Shown: positions 1 through 8,965, numbered from the stretch's first letter. The stretch: DNA of 64,000 nucleotides from Sorangium sp025924095 (GCF_051521505.1 NZ_CP150356.1:9176001-9240000), one strand, 5' to 3'. The notes: generated by a model from the letters alone, not told the origin. Translations and numbers: made by a program.

Positions 1-23
1 ACGGTGGGGTCGAGGGAGGTCCG

Positions 24-1187
24 ATGTCGGTCGTCAGCGTGGAAGCTATCCGCGGTTTCCGGGACCTCGTGGCCGAGCTCGGCGGAGATGCCGGGACGCT
101 CCTATCGCGAGCACGCATCCGGACCGACGTGCTCGACGACCCCAGAAACCTCGTTCCGATCGCGTCCGTGTTCCGTCTGCTCGAGGACGCCGCGCGCGCG
201 CTCCGCTGCCCTGACTTCGGCCTGCGCCTCGCCGCGCGGCACGACATCGGCATCCTCGGTCCGCTGGCGATCGCCGTACAGAACAGCGTCAGCCTCGGCG
301 ACGCCTTGGCGTGTGCGTCGCGGTATCTGTTCACGCACAGCTCGGCGGTTGCGTTCTCGACGCGACCCGCCGAACGCGACGGTCGCGTGCTGCTGGCCTA
401 CGAGATCCGGCTGAAACGCCCGCAGGCGACCGTTCAGGACACGGAGATGACCGTCGCGTTCGCAGCGCGCGTCGGCGCGTTGCTCTCGGAGGGGCGCCTT
501 CACTTGAGGCGCGTGTGGTTCCCTCACGCGCGCTGCGCATCGATCGCCGCCTATCGAGCGCACTTCGGGGTGCCGGTCGTCTTCGAGCGTGATGTCGCGG
601 CGCTCGAGGTCGACGCAGCCGACCTCTCCTTGCGCATCTCCTCCGCCCGCCGCGAGCTGCGCGAGCTCGCGGTGCACTATCTCGAGTCTCGCTTCGGCGC
701 GCAGCAAACGCCCCTCGCGGCGCGGGTTCGCGAGGTGGTGCTGCGGTCACTGGGAACCGGGTACAGCGCCAGCGTTGACGTCGTCTCGGCGCTGGGGATG
801 CATCCGCGCACGCTGCAGCGCCAGTTGCAAGCCGACGGTACGAGCTTCGAGAAGATCAAGGACGAGGCCCGCGCGGAGCTCGCACATCGCTACCTGGCGC
901 AGGGAGGTCTGCCCCTCTCGCACATCGCGTCGTTGCTCGACTACAGCGAGCAGTCGGCGTTCACGCGAAGCTGCTACCGCTGGTTCGAGCGCCCGCCGCG
1001 GGTGATGCGCGCGGAGCTCGTGGGGAGAAGGCGCGCCGAGGAGGCGGGCGAACCCGCTGCTCGGCCCCCGCGGCTTGTTGGGCGGGAGACAGAGCAAGAG
1101 AGAGGACACAGGGAGACGGGGAGACGGGGAGGAGAGAGAGATCTACAGACCAAGGGGGAGAGGCGAGAGGTGGGGACCATCGTCTGA
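24..1187 (+). CDS. AraC family transcriptional regulator
   Basis: One-component DNA-binding regulator. Residues about 15-205 look like the arabinose-binding-like N-terminal domain found in OruR/ArgR-type AraC proteins, and residues about 234-330 form the double helix-turn-helix, including 'LGMHPRTLQRQL' and 'SEQSAFTRSCYRWF'. The ATG at 24 follows a good ribosome site (gggaggtcc). Family members usually end soon after the second HTH. Here about 45 extra residues, rich in Arg, Glu and Gly, run through a purine-rich tract (about 1080-1165), which suggests the native stop was lost or shifted. The ligand and target are unknown; no co-directional partner is adjacent. The family call is firm, the C-terminus is not. 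Confidence 0.9.
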   Translation: MSVVSVEAIRGFRDLVAELGGDAGTLLSRARIRTDVLDDPRNLVPIASVFRLLEDAARALRCPDFGLRLAARHDIGILGPLAIAVQNSVSLGDALACASRYLFTHSSAVAFSTRPAERDGRVLLAYEIRLKRPQATVQDTEMTVAFAARVGALLSEGRLHLRRVWFPHARCASIAAYRAHFGVPVVFERDVAALEVDAADLSLRISSARRELRELAVHYLESRFGAQQTPLAARVREVVLRSLGTGYSASVDVVSALGMHPRTLQRQLQADGTSFEKIKDEARAELAHRYLAQGGLPLSHIASLLDYSEQSAFTRSCYRWFERPPRVMRAELVGRRRAEEAGEPAARPPRLVGRETEQERGHRETGRRGGERDLQTKGERREVGTIV

Positions 1188-1284
1188 GCCTGCTCGCTTG
1201 GGGTCGACGGCTTTCAGGTCGCTCGTTTGTAGGGCGGTTCCCGGTGATGTCAATTTCGCTTACGTGGAGCGCAAGGGCCAGAGC

Positions 1285-1742
1285 ATGCCCCAGAGCCGCT
1301 CGCGGGCGGCGCGGTCGCGCGCTCAGCCGACCGCCGCCCCCTTGCGCATCGCGTATCGCGCGGAGGCTGGATGCCCGACGGAGGCGGATCTTCGCGCGCG
1401 CGTCGGCGCTCGCCTCCGCCGGTCCCTCGCGGAAGCGGACGCGGCGAGCGCGTACGTCGTGCCCCTCGAGAAGCGCGATGGCCGCTTCGCCGGGCGCCTC
1501 GGCGTACGTGGGGCGGACGGGACGGCATCCGACCGCGATGTCGCGGGGGACACCTGCGACGATGTGGTCGCCGCGCTCGCGGGGGTGACGGCGGTCTCCT
1601 CAACTCGGCGTGGTCGTTTGCCCTCATGGCTCACGATCATCCGGCGCAGTCCTACCAGCAGGACCTCCGCAGGGCCGGCCTTCGCGTCGCACCTTCGGGC
1701 CCCGACGGCACCGCGGGCCTCACGGTCTCGGGCAAGTTCTGA
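1285..1742 (+). pseudogene. Decayed myxobacterial gene (frame-broken)
   Basis: The ATG at 1285 opens a frame whose first ~105 residues look genuine: 'IAYRAEAGCPTEADLRARV' followed by 'RFAGRLGVRG' and 'DTCDDVVAALAGVTA'. That layout is common at the N-terminus of secreted myxobacterial proteins of unknown function. Coherence is lost near 1600. A second plausible segment, ending in 'GLTVSGKF' before a stop at 1742, is read in another frame, so at least one frameshift or deletion separates the parts. The fragment is also far shorter than such proteins usually are. I do not know a function; the pseudogene call rests on the frame change and could be wrong if only the first segment is real. Confidence 0.4.
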
Positions 1743-1911
1743 TGGGTTGTCCCCCGGGGACGAATTTGCAGCCGCGGACCGGCGTCCGGCGGGCGAAGCC
1801 GGCGGCGGGCGAGACGGGACATGGTTACGCCTCGGCACGGCGAGACGACTGAGGTAGTGTGGATGGCCGCCGTGACGAGCTCCTAGCCCATGTCGGCCAC
1901 GGAGAGGGATC

Positions 1912-3042
1912 ATGGATCGTTCCGTCTACATCACCAGCACTGGCGCTTTCTTGCCTGGCAAGCCGGTCCCCAACGAGGAGATGGAGCAGTACATCGGCAA
2001 GATCAGCGACAGGCGCTCCAGGCTCGGGCGCCTCGTCCTCCGGCAGAACGGCATCAAGACACGTCACTATGCGTTGACGCCGGACGGCGTGCCCCTTCAC
2101 AGCGGCGCGGACATGGCGGCTCGCGCGATCCGGGACGCGCTTTCCCGCAGCGAGATCGCCGCGGAGCGGCTCTCCTTCCTGGCGGCGGCCACCACCCAGG
2201 GCGACCTCCTCGTCCCCGGCTTTGCCAGCGCGGTCCACGGCGAGCTCGGCCTGCGGCCCCTGGAGATCGCGAGCTTTCAGAGCGTCTGTGCCAGCAGCAT
2301 GATGGCGTTCAAGTCCGCCTACCTCCAGCTGAAGGCGGGCGAGCACGACTGCGGCGTGGCCTGCGCCGCCGAGCTCTCCAGCCGCTTCTTCCGACCTGGC
2401 TTCTATGCCGGTCGGGAGCAGGAAGGCGAGGACTCTTCCGCCTTGATGGAGACCGAGTTCCTCCGCTGGACCCTCTCCGACGGGGCCGGCGCCTGGCTCC
2501 TGGAGACCCGGCCGAACGAGGGGCGCCGCTCCCTGAGGGTGGAATGGATCGAGCTCTGCTCCTACGCCGACCGCTTCGACCCCTGCATGTACGCGGGCAC
2601 CGCCAGGAACCGGGCGGGCGAGAGGAAGCCCTGGAGTCACTACGACAGCCCTGCGCTCGCAGCGCAGCAGGGCGCCCTCGTCCTCAAGCAGGACTTCGAT
2701 CTGCTTCACCGCATGTTCCCCGTGTGGGCGAAGCACTACCTCGAGCTCGTGGATCGGCGACAGCTGAGGCCGGAAGCCATCGACCACTTCCTCGCGCACT
2801 ACTCGTCCCACTCTCTCCGCGGAGAGATGGTCAAGCTGCTCGCGAAGACCGGGGCGATGGTGCCCGAAGCTCGCTGGTTCACGAACCTCTATTCCCAGGG
2901 GAACACGGGGGCCGCATCCATTCTCCTCATGCTGCACCAGCTGCTCGAGGAGCGGGATCTGCAGCCGGGCCAGCAGGTCCTCGGCTTCATCCCGGAGAGC
3001 GGCCGCTGCGTCATCGCCTTCATGCTGCTCACGGTCGTCTGA
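1912..3042 (+). CDS. StlD/DarB-type beta-ketoacyl synthase (KAS III-like)
   Basis: Thiolase-fold condensing enzyme of 376 residues. The catalytic triad of the KAS III group is visible: Cys126 in 'SVCASSMMAF', His296 in 'LAHYSSHS' and Asn331 in 'GNTGAAS'. The N-terminal 'LPGKPVPNEEME' and 'RQNGIKTRHYAL' match what I remember of the StlD/DarB subfamily, which joins two acyl chains to give cyclohexanedione precursors of dialkylresorcinols and stilbenes, rather than housekeeping FabH. It starts a compact same-strand group with a heme-oxygenase-like metalloenzyme (27-nt gap) and an unknown protein (1-nt gap), so it probably makes a dedicated metabolite. The start is set by the ATG after 'gagagggatc'. 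The subfamily assignment is from memory of sequence patterns. Confidence 0.85.
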   Translation: MDRSVYITSTGAFLPGKPVPNEEMEQYIGKISDRRSRLGRLVLRQNGIKTRHYALTPDGVPLHSGADMAARAIRDALSRSEIAAERLSFLAAATTQGDLLVPGFASAVHGELGLRPLEIASFQSVCASSMMAFKSAYLQLKAGEHDCGVACAAELSSRFFRPGFYAGREQEGEDSSALMETEFLRWTLSDGAGAWLLETRPNEGRRSLRVEWIELCSYADRFDPCMYAGTARNRAGERKPWSHYDSPALAAQQGALVLKQDFDLLHRMFPVWAKHYLELVDRRQLRPEAIDHFLAHYSSHSLRGEMVKLLAKTGAMVPEARWFTNLYSQGNTGAASILLMLHQLLEERDLQPGQQVLGFIPESGRCVIAFMLLTVV

Positions 3043-3069
3043 CCCGCCGTCATCCCAGGGAGGTTCAGG

Positions 3070-3768
3070 ATGCTTCTGGAACGTACATCGCCTCTGGACG
3101 AAGATTCACCGCAGGCCGTCCTGCGCGGGCTGTCATCCATCTGGCTGGATTTCGAGTCCCAGGTGCATCACATCCCGATCGTGCGGCGCGTGATCGAGCG
3201 TCGCATTCGCCTGGCCGACTACCACGAGCTCCTGCTGAACCACCGGGCGCAGGTCATGAACGGGGCGCTCTGGATCGCGCGCGCCGCCTCCAGCATCGGC
3301 CACGACTTCGCCGAGCTGCGCTCGCGCTTCATCCGCCACGCGGCCGCGGAGCATCGCGATTACCAGATGCTGGAGCAGGACTATCTGCAGAGCGGCGGCG
3401 ACCCGGCCGGGCTCGCGCGGCACGAGCTGAACATCGGCAGCGAGGCCCTGTCGGCCTGGATCTTCCATCGCGCCGATCAGCCGAACCCCTTCGATCTCCT
3501 CGGCGCCATGTACATCATCGAAGGCCTCGGCAAGCGGGTCGCGGCCCGGTGGGCCGAGCATGTGCAGTCCGCCCTTCGCCTGGAGGCGCAGGCCGTCAGC
3601 TTCTATCTCTATCACGCGAAGGCCGACGAAGATCACCTGGGCGAGCTGGAAGAGGCGCTCCGCTGTGGTATCTTAAATCTCCCGCGGATGGCGCCGAGGA
3701 TCCTCAAGACCGCCCGTGTCACCGCGCGGCTCTACCGCCTCCAGCTCGAGGAGATCGGGAGCTATTGA
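3070..3768 (+). CDS. Iron-containing redox enzyme, heme-oxygenase-like (HDO/TenA-PqqC fold)
   Basis: All-helical protein of 232 residues carrying the spaced His/Glu/Asp ligands expected of heme-oxygenase-like diiron oxidases: 'RHAAAEHRDY' near residue 90, a lone Glu in 'YIIEGLGK' near 155, and 'YHAKADEDHLGELEE' near 182-193. Such enzymes do oxygen-dependent desaturation, decarboxylation or N-oxygenation on natural-product intermediates. It lies between a StlD/DarB-type ketosynthase and an unknown protein, with only 1 nt before the next start codon. It therefore likely oxidises the ketosynthase product or its acyl precursor; that substrate is inference. The fold and metal site are well supported, the reaction is not. 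Confidence 0.8.
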   Translation: MLLERTSPLDEDSPQAVLRGLSSIWLDFESQVHHIPIVRRVIERRIRLADYHELLLNHRAQVMNGALWIARAASSIGHDFAELRSRFIRHAAAEHRDYQMLEQDYLQSGGDPAGLARHELNIGSEALSAWIFHRADQPNPFDLLGAMYIIEGLGKRVAARWAEHVQSALRLEAQAVSFYLYHAKADEDHLGELEEALRCGILNLPRMAPRILKTARVTARLYRLQLEEIGSY

Positions 3769-3769
3769 C

Positions 3770-4645
3770 ATGGATTTTCAGGACTTTTTCAGGAAGATGA
3801 AGCACGACCCCAGGGATCCCGATCCGTGGCTGGCCTTGTACCTCGACCGGTCCTTGCCCATCGACGAGAGGGCCAAGGCCGCCCTCCTGAAGAGCCAGCG
3901 CAGCACGACGCGCAGGGTCGTGATGCCGATCGTCAGGCCGTTCGCCCGCCTGTCGATCTCCGGCATCAAGCTCATGAAGATCCTCGTCCCGTCGAGCTGG
4001 CAATCTCCGTGGTTGTTGCATCGGTCCATTTACTGGGGTCTGAGGCTCTTCGTCGCCCCGGAGGCCAATTACCTCATCCTGCGCCACTTCACCATCGGCA
4101 CGGAGATCTTGAAGTTCATCGAGGACAACGTCCCGGGCATCGAGCTCGAGACGACAACGCCGCTGAGGACCAGGAGGCTGGAGGACCTGCTGGACAACAC
4201 GTTCACGGTCCACGATCTGACCTTCTACAACTTCATCATCGAGCTGAACGAGAAGCTTCGCGCCCAGGGGCGTGAGATCGAGCCCCGAAAGTCGATCGAC
4301 TTCTCTGCCATCACCGAGGACGACGCGAGCATCGACGACCTCCCGGACACCTGGCTGAACGTCGTCGACCTGCAGACCGCCATCGAGATCTACACGCCGC
4401 TCTATGCGCTGTTCCTGTCTGACCACCATTTCTGGCGGGCGAGCAATTCGCTGCAGCTGGACGAGATCATCGCGCTCTACGTCGGCAAGATCCTGGACGA
4501 CCCGCTGCCTGTCGCCCTTGTGCACAACCATCATCCCATGGTGCCCAGCTCGACGCTCGAGGCCGGCTTCCGGTTGACGCTACATGGCCTCGACTCCGAG
4601 ACCCTGCACGGACACCTGAGGAAGCTGAAGGCAGAGGCGAGGTGA
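3770..4645 (+). CDS. Conserved protein of unknown function in the ketosynthase cluster
   Basis: The frame is open from 3716, but the credible start is the ATG at 3770, one base after the upstream stop, giving 291 residues ('MDFQDFFRK...'). I do not recognise catalytic motifs. Visible features are a basic N-terminal third, a hydrophobic stretch around residues 55-100 ('LMKILVPSSWQSPWLL' and 'YWGLRLFVAPEANYL'), and an acidic, helical C-terminal half with several Asp and His residues ('LFLSDHHFW', 'VHNHHPMVP'). It could be peripheral to the membrane. Its tight coupling to the ketosynthase and metalloenzyme genes says it acts in the same pathway, perhaps handling lipid or acyl substrates. That role is inference only. 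Confidence 0.75.
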   Translation: MDFQDFFRKMKHDPRDPDPWLALYLDRSLPIDERAKAALLKSQRSTTRRVVMPIVRPFARLSISGIKLMKILVPSSWQSPWLLHRSIYWGLRLFVAPEANYLILRHFTIGTEILKFIEDNVPGIELETTTPLRTRRLEDLLDNTFTVHDLTFYNFIIELNEKLRAQGREIEPRKSIDFSAITEDDASIDDLPDTWLNVVDLQTAIEIYTPLYALFLSDHHFWRASNSLQLDEIIALYVGKILDDPLPVALVHNHHPMVPSSTLEAGFRLTLHGLDSETLHGHLRKLKAEAR

Positions 4646-4750
4646 GCGTGGCGATTCGCACTTGACATCCGCGAATCGTTTGCTTCTCCTTCTCCCTCCC
4701 TCACCCCCTTCGTCATCCCGATGCCCTGATTTCCCCCAGGAGCGACATTC

Positions 4751-6238
4751 ATGTTCGAGCATCGAACCATCCGCTTCACGAGTCTGTGCATCGGCGCGTT
4801 GTGCGGGACGCTCACGGGCTGCGCCGAGCGTGGCCCCGCGGTAGAGAACGCGGCCTCTGGCGGCATGGCGCCGGTGGGTGGCAGCGGCGGGACGAGTGGC
4901 AGCGGCGGGACCGATGCGCCGCCCCTCACCGGTGGAGGTGGAGGCGGCAGCGGCGGGGGCTCGGCCAGCGCGCCGTGCACCTTCACCTGTCACGACGACT
5001 GTCCGGCCCTGGGAGCTCTGGAGGTGGAGGGCAGCTGCGGTGTCCCGAGCGAGCGGTGCTGCTGGCTGGGCGCTCCGAGCGATCCCTACCCCGACGGCGG
5101 GAGCTCCTCGGTCGACGACTCCGCCCTGATCCCGGTCGACGAGCTCCCCCTCGTCCCCGAGATGCCCGATCCGCTCACCCTGGCCGACGGAACCAAGGTC
5201 AGCACGGCGGAGCAGTGGCGGGCTCGCCGCAAGGAGATGATGCGGATCCTGGAGGACTACACCTACGGGCACATGCCGCCGCCGCCGGGCAACGTGACGG
5301 CCGTGCCGCTCTCGGGCCCCTCGGAGATCACGACGGCCTCGGGTGTGGACGCCCTCTACCGCAAGCTTCACCTGAGCTTCGGGCCAGGCGGGGAGCTCGG
5401 CTTCGACCTGGGCCTCTTCTTCCCGAAGGCCGAGGCTTCTCCCGAGGAGGAGGCCGAGGCTCGTCCCATCTTGATCTCGCTCTCCTCCGGCTCCGGCGAA
5501 AGCAGCCTGGGGAGAGCGGCCGGTGCGCTCGCGCGAGGCTACGCTGTGGCCACGATCGGCTACCAGGAGCTCGGCGCGGACTCTCCCGATTACGCGTCGA
5601 GCGCCTTCTTTCCGGCCTACCCGGACCACGACTGGAGGGACATCTCCGCGTGGGCCTGGGGGATCTCGCGCGCCGTCGACTATCTGATGACCGATCCAGC
5701 CGTGGATCGGGACAAGATCATGGTCACGGGGGTGTCGCGCCTGGGCCAGGCGGCTCTGCTCGCGGGCGCCTTCGACGAGCGCATCGCGCTCACCGCCCCG
5801 GTGGCGGGGGGCATGGCCTTTCGGTTCTCGGGCGCCGAGATGGGCCGTGGGCTCGGGCAGGGCATCACCGAGATCGTCGATCAGAACACCTACTGGTTCG
5901 GGCCGCTCCTTCCGGAGTTCAGGAACCAGACGGAGCGCCTCCCCTCGGACCAGCACTGGCTCCCCGCCCTCACCGCGCCGCGGCTGTTCATTCTGTGCAA
6001 CTCGCTCGACGATCCGTACGGAAGGGCCTACGCGGCCGTGCAGTCGTACCTCGGTGCTCAACCGGTGTACGACTTCCTCGGCGTTCCTGAGCATCTGGGA
6101 CTGCACTTCCGGCCCGGTGGGCACGGCGCCACCGAGGAAGACTGGAACGCCATCTTCGACTTCGCCGATCAGGCTCTCCTGGGGAAGCCTGGAACCCGGC
6201 GCTTCGACGTCATTCCGCCGCGCGGGGATACTCCCTAG
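4751..6238 (+). CDS. CE15-like glucuronoyl/carbohydrate esterase lipoprotein
   Basis: Secreted esterase of 495 residues. The N-terminus has a signal peptide ending in a lipobox-like 'LTGC', then a Gly/Ser linker and a small Cys-rich module (residues about 75-100, 'CTFTCHDDC' and 'ERCCWLG'). The catalytic part from about 130 on is an alpha/beta-hydrolase of carbohydrate esterase family 15: nucleophile Ser329 in 'TGVSRLGQAAL', and His458 in 'FRPGGHGATEEDW'. CE15 enzymes cleave esters between lignin alcohols and glucuronic acid of xylan. A lipoprotein form would act at the cell surface on plant polymer. It stands alone on its strand and converges on the gene ending at 6333. Substrate specificity cannot be read from sequence. 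Confidence 0.85.
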   Translation: MFEHRTIRFTSLCIGALCGTLTGCAERGPAVENAASGGMAPVGGSGGTSGSGGTDAPPLTGGGGGGSGGGSASAPCTFTCHDDCPALGALEVEGSCGVPSERCCWLGAPSDPYPDGGSSSVDDSALIPVDELPLVPEMPDPLTLADGTKVSTAEQWRARRKEMMRILEDYTYGHMPPPPGNVTAVPLSGPSEITTASGVDALYRKLHLSFGPGGELGFDLGLFFPKAEASPEEEAEARPILISLSSGSGESSLGRAAGALARGYAVATIGYQELGADSPDYASSAFFPAYPDHDWRDISAWAWGISRAVDYLMTDPAVDRDKIMVTGVSRLGQAALLAGAFDERIALTAPVAGGMAFRFSGAEMGRGLGQGITEIVDQNTYWFGPLLPEFRNQTERLPSDQHWLPALTAPRLFILCNSLDDPYGRAYAAVQSYLGAQPVYDFLGVPEHLGLHFRPGGHGATEEDWNAIFDFADQALLGKPGTRRFDVIPPRGDTP

Positions 6239-6254
6239 CACGCCGATCAGCCTG

Positions 6255-6310
6255 AAGACCGAGAATGGACCGCAGAGGCGCAGAGGACACTTCGCCCCGG
6301 CGCCCGGGGC
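6255..6310 (+). terminator. Candidate convergent terminator hairpin beside a short dispersed repeat word
   Basis: Between convergent genes lies a 7-bp stem with a 3-nt loop (GCCCCGG 6294-6300, CCGGGGC 6304-6310). Just before it is 'gaccgcagaggcgcagagg' (6269-6287). This reads like the degenerate purine-rich word that recurs between genes in some myxobacterial and planctomycete genomes; a sister copy lies near 7530-7556. No T-tract follows, so rho-independent termination is uncertain. Confidence 0.4.
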
Positions 6311-6332
6311 CCGAGACGGCCGCCCCCGGCGC

Positions 6333-6833
6333 TCAGGCCGCGAGGGCCGCGGGGTGGCGCCGTCGCCAGAACGCGAGGCGAGCGCGCATCACGGCCGCGA
6401 AAAGGCGCATGAACAGGCTGTCGGACGGCGGTAGGGGCTGCACCCGGGTGTTCTGAAATGACGCCACCCGCCAGTGCCCGTCGTCGCCCCGCACCACCAC
6501 AAGGGTCTGCCGCGACCGCCGGCTCGCGGGCGCCATCTTCTGCCAGGGCCACAGCACCGCGCCGGTGCTGACGACAACGGCCGTGTCGGGGCCGACGAAG
6601 CGCACGCCCTCGACCTCGCCGACCAGGCGGGTGCCGGCGAGCATGCCGGCGAAGAGCTCTTCGTGCACCCTGCGGTTCGCCTCGCGCCCGCGCAGCCACG
6701 AGCCATCGAACGTCACGTAGTCGGAGTCGGGCGTGTAAAACGCGTCGACGGCGCTCGCGCCCTCCCGCGCCCACGCCTCGCACAGGGCCTCGAACATGCG
6801 CCGAATGGCCGCCTCATCGGTCGAACGCTCCAC
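6333..6833 (-). CDS. SgcJ/EcaC-type NTF2-like (DUF4440) protein
   Basis: Small alpha+beta barrel protein of the SnoaL/NTF2 superfamily, SgcJ/EcaC style: 'IRRMFEALCEAWAREGASAVDAFYTPDSDYVTFDG' motif order near the N-terminus (shown here only as family pattern), 'VSTGAVLWPW' and 'RVASFQNTRV' at the end. The frame extends up to an ATG at 6881, but the start is better set at the GTG at 6833, because GGAGG lies five bases before it and the longer form would swallow an AT-rich promoter region. This gives 166 residues. It is divergent from a MarR regulator at 6939, which likely controls it. Such proteins have diverse or unknown catalytic roles. Confidence 0.8.
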   Translation of the reverse strand: MERSTDEAAIRRMFEALCEAWAREGASAVDAFYTPDSDYVTFDGSWLRGREANRRVHEELFAGMLAGTRLVGEVEGVRFVGPDTAVVVSTGAVLWPWQKMAPASRRSRQTLVVVRGDDGHWRVASFQNTRVQPLPPSDSLFMRLFAAVMRARLAFWRRRHPAALAA

Positions 6834-6847
6834 GGAAACCTCCAGGC

Positions 6848-6891
6848 AAGTAACTTTGTTAGTAAGTAAGATATTTGCCATGGGTTGTCAA
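6848..6891. promoter_or_regulatory. Divergent promoter/operator region, MarR-type
   Basis: An unusually AT-rich island in very GC-rich DNA between the divergent SnoaL-like and marR genes. On the minus strand TTGACA (6891-6886) could serve as a -35 element, with a weak TA-rich -10 about 17 bases on. The core 'agtaactttgttagtaagtaag' (6849-6870) has a partial inverted repeat (GTAAC/GTTAG) and a direct repeat (GTAAGTAAG), as expected of a MarR operator. Assignment is by position and composition. Confidence 0.5.
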
Positions 6892-6938
6892 GACGGCGGC
6901 GGCTCGGGTAGAGTGCGGGCGGATCGAGGCGAGAGGCG

Positions 6939-7520
6939 ATGGCCGCGAAACGAACGAGCGCGAAGGCGGTGAGCGAGCTGGTCGACGGCCTGGGCGACCG
7001 GCTGGGCCGCGAGCTGAGCACCCAGTCGGTGCTCTTTCACCAGGCGATCGCCGCGCGGCTGGGGCTGAAGGGCACCGACCACAAGTACCTCGACGTCGTT
7101 CGCAGGGCGGCAGAGGCGGGTCCGGTCACGCCGGGCGATCTTGTGCAGCTCACGGGGCTGACCTCGGGGGGGGTGACGGGGGTGCTCGACCGGCTCGAGG
7201 AGGCCGGGTTCGTGCGCCGCGTGAAGCACCCGAGCGATCGGCGACAGCTGGTGGTCGAGCCGGTGACCGAGCGTTACGCCGAGATCGGCGCGCTCTTCGC
7301 GCCGTTCCGCGAGCGCTGGGCGGTGCTCTGCTCGCGCTACTCGCTCGACGAGCTGCGGCTCATCTGCGACTTCTTCGAGCAGGCGACCGCGCTGATGGCC
7401 GAAGAGATCGCCCGCATGCAGCGCCCGGCCGAGCCCGAAGCCGCCCCGGCGAGCGCCGCGCCTCGCGCCGGTGCGCGCGCCGCCAGAGGCACGAAGGCGC
7501 GCCCGCGCCGGACCTCCTGA
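6939..7520 (+). CDS. MarR family transcriptional regulator
   Basis: Winged-helix regulator of 193 residues. The recognition region 'LTGLTSGGVTGVLDRLEEAGFVRRVKHPSDRRQLVV' pattern (residues about 71-107) has the usual MarR order of HTH, then a basic wing containing 'SDRR'. A Pro/Ala/Arg-rich tail of about 40 residues follows the dimerisation helices. It is divergently arranged with an SgcJ-like gene across an AT-rich operator-like gap, the usual layout for an autoregulated MarR switch. The effector molecule is unknown. The ATG start follows 'cgaggcgagaggcg', a purine-rich ribosome site. Confidence 0.9.
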   Translation: MAAKRTSAKAVSELVDGLGDRLGRELSTQSVLFHQAIAARLGLKGTDHKYLDVVRRAAEAGPVTPGDLVQLTGLTSGGVTGVLDRLEEAGFVRRVKHPSDRRQLVVEPVTERYAEIGALFAPFRERWAVLCSRYSLDELRLICDFFEQATALMAEEIARMQRPAEPEAAPASAAPRAGARAARGTKARPRRTS

Positions 7521-7527
7521 ACATCGT

Positions 7528-7560
7528 CCTGTGCCTCTGTGCCGCCGTGGTTCAAAACCT
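7528..7560. repeat. Copy of short dispersed intergenic word (reads N-H-G-G-T-E-A-Q on minus)
   Basis: The stretch just after the marR stop reads, on the minus strand, as 'accacggcggcacagaggca'. This word is familiar as a recurrent intergenic element that creates spurious 'NHGGTEAQ' peptides in several large bacterial genomes. Recognition is from memory; only one clear copy and the related stretch near 6269 are visible here. Confidence 0.35.
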
Positions 7561-7701
7561 CTCTTTCTCGCGGCCTGTCAACCTGTTCCGTGTTCGTGTC
7601 GCAGCTGTCGTCGCGCGCGTTCACCAGCGTCAGGCTGCGGAACGTGCTGTTGACCGCGCAGGGGCCCCCAGCCGCCGACGACCTGCTCCCGCGTCGGGTC
7701 C

Positions 7702-8811
7702 TGTGTCTACGCCCGGCTGCGTACGCAGCGGGGCAATCTCGCCGTATCACCGGCCAGCCTCAGCCTGGCCCTGGCCATGACGTGGGCGGGCGCGAAGGGC
7801 GCGACCGCGGTGGAGATGGCCAACGTTCTCCATTTCTCCGCCGATCAAGCGCAGGTGCTCGACGGCGCGAGCCGCCAGCTCTCGGCCTGGCATGATCGGC
7901 GGCAGACCGCGTACACGCTGCGCGCATCGAACCGACTCTTCGGCGAGCAGAGCTATCCGTTCGCGCCGTCGTTCATCAGGAAGACCGGCGAGGCCTTCAG
8001 CGCGCCGCTCGAGCCCACGGATTTCGTGGGCGCGGCCGAGGCGAGCCGCGCGCGCATCAACGCCTGGGTGGCGAAAGAGACGAACGACCGCATCAAGGAC
8101 ATCATCCCGCGGGGGGGCGTCGACGGGCAGACGCTCCTCGTCCTGGTCAACGCGATCTACTTCCGGGGCACCTGGGCGTCCTCGTTCTCGGAGCGCGGGA
8201 CCCGCGCGGCGCCGTTCTTCGCGACGCCGCAGCGTCCGAAGGACGTGCCGACCATGCACCAGGAAGCGAGCTTCCGCTACGCCGCCGTGGACGGGCTGCG
8301 CGTGCTCGAGATACCGTATATCGGCGAAGATCTCGCCATGACCTTCGTCCTGCCCGACGCGAAGGACGGGCTCGACACGCTGGAGCAGAGGCTCACGAGC
8401 GACAAGCTCTCCTCCTGGATCGCTGCCGCCTGGCACGGGCGCGTGCGCGTCTGGATCCCTCGCTTCGAGATCGACGCCAGCGAGCCGCTCGCGCTGAGCA
8501 AGCATCTCATCGGCCTCGGGATGAAGCTCGCGTTCGACCCGATGCAGGCGGACTTCACCGGTATGTCGAGCCCGCCTGGCCTCGGCGGTCGGCTGTTCAT
8601 CGACAACGTCTTCCACAAGGTCTTCGTCAAGGTCGATGAGAAGGGCACCGAGGCGGCGGCGGCGAGCGCGGTGGGGATCCGCGCGATCTCCGCCTCCACA
8701 GCGCCTCCGTCCGAGTTTCGCGCCGATCACCCGTTTCTGTTCTTCCTCCGCGATCTGCGCTCCGGGATGATCCTGTTCATGGGCCGCGTGGCCAACCCAG
8801 CAGGGGCGTGA
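7702..8811 (+). pseudogene. Serpin family protease inhibitor, 5'-truncated
   Basis: Clear serpin body: 'GNLAVSPASLSLALAMTWAG' near the start, 'NRLFGEQSYPF', 'LVNAIYFRGTW', a hinge 'KGTEAAAASAVGI' with small residues typical of inhibitory serpins, and a C-terminal 'DHPFLFFLRDLRSGMILFMGRV'-type signature. Homology begins about 25 codons before the first ATG (7777) at 'VYARLRTQR', but the frame is closed by TGA at 7651-7653 and has no ATG, GTG or TTG in between. The signal peptide and first helix are missing. It is therefore probably a broken gene, or it is translated from 7777 as a non-functional shortened form. The serpin family call is firm. Confidence 0.8.
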
Positions 8812-8965
8812 AGACCCGGCGGGGTCAGGCCGCGGGGCCCCCGTACCGCGGTATTGTAGCGCGGCCCTCGTCCTGGCATGCTGTGTGATGTGAGATCGTG
8901 AGGCTGGCGTCGCCGGCGCCGCCGAGCGCCGGCTCGCGGGCGGCGAATCCACCGGGAGAGGGCCC

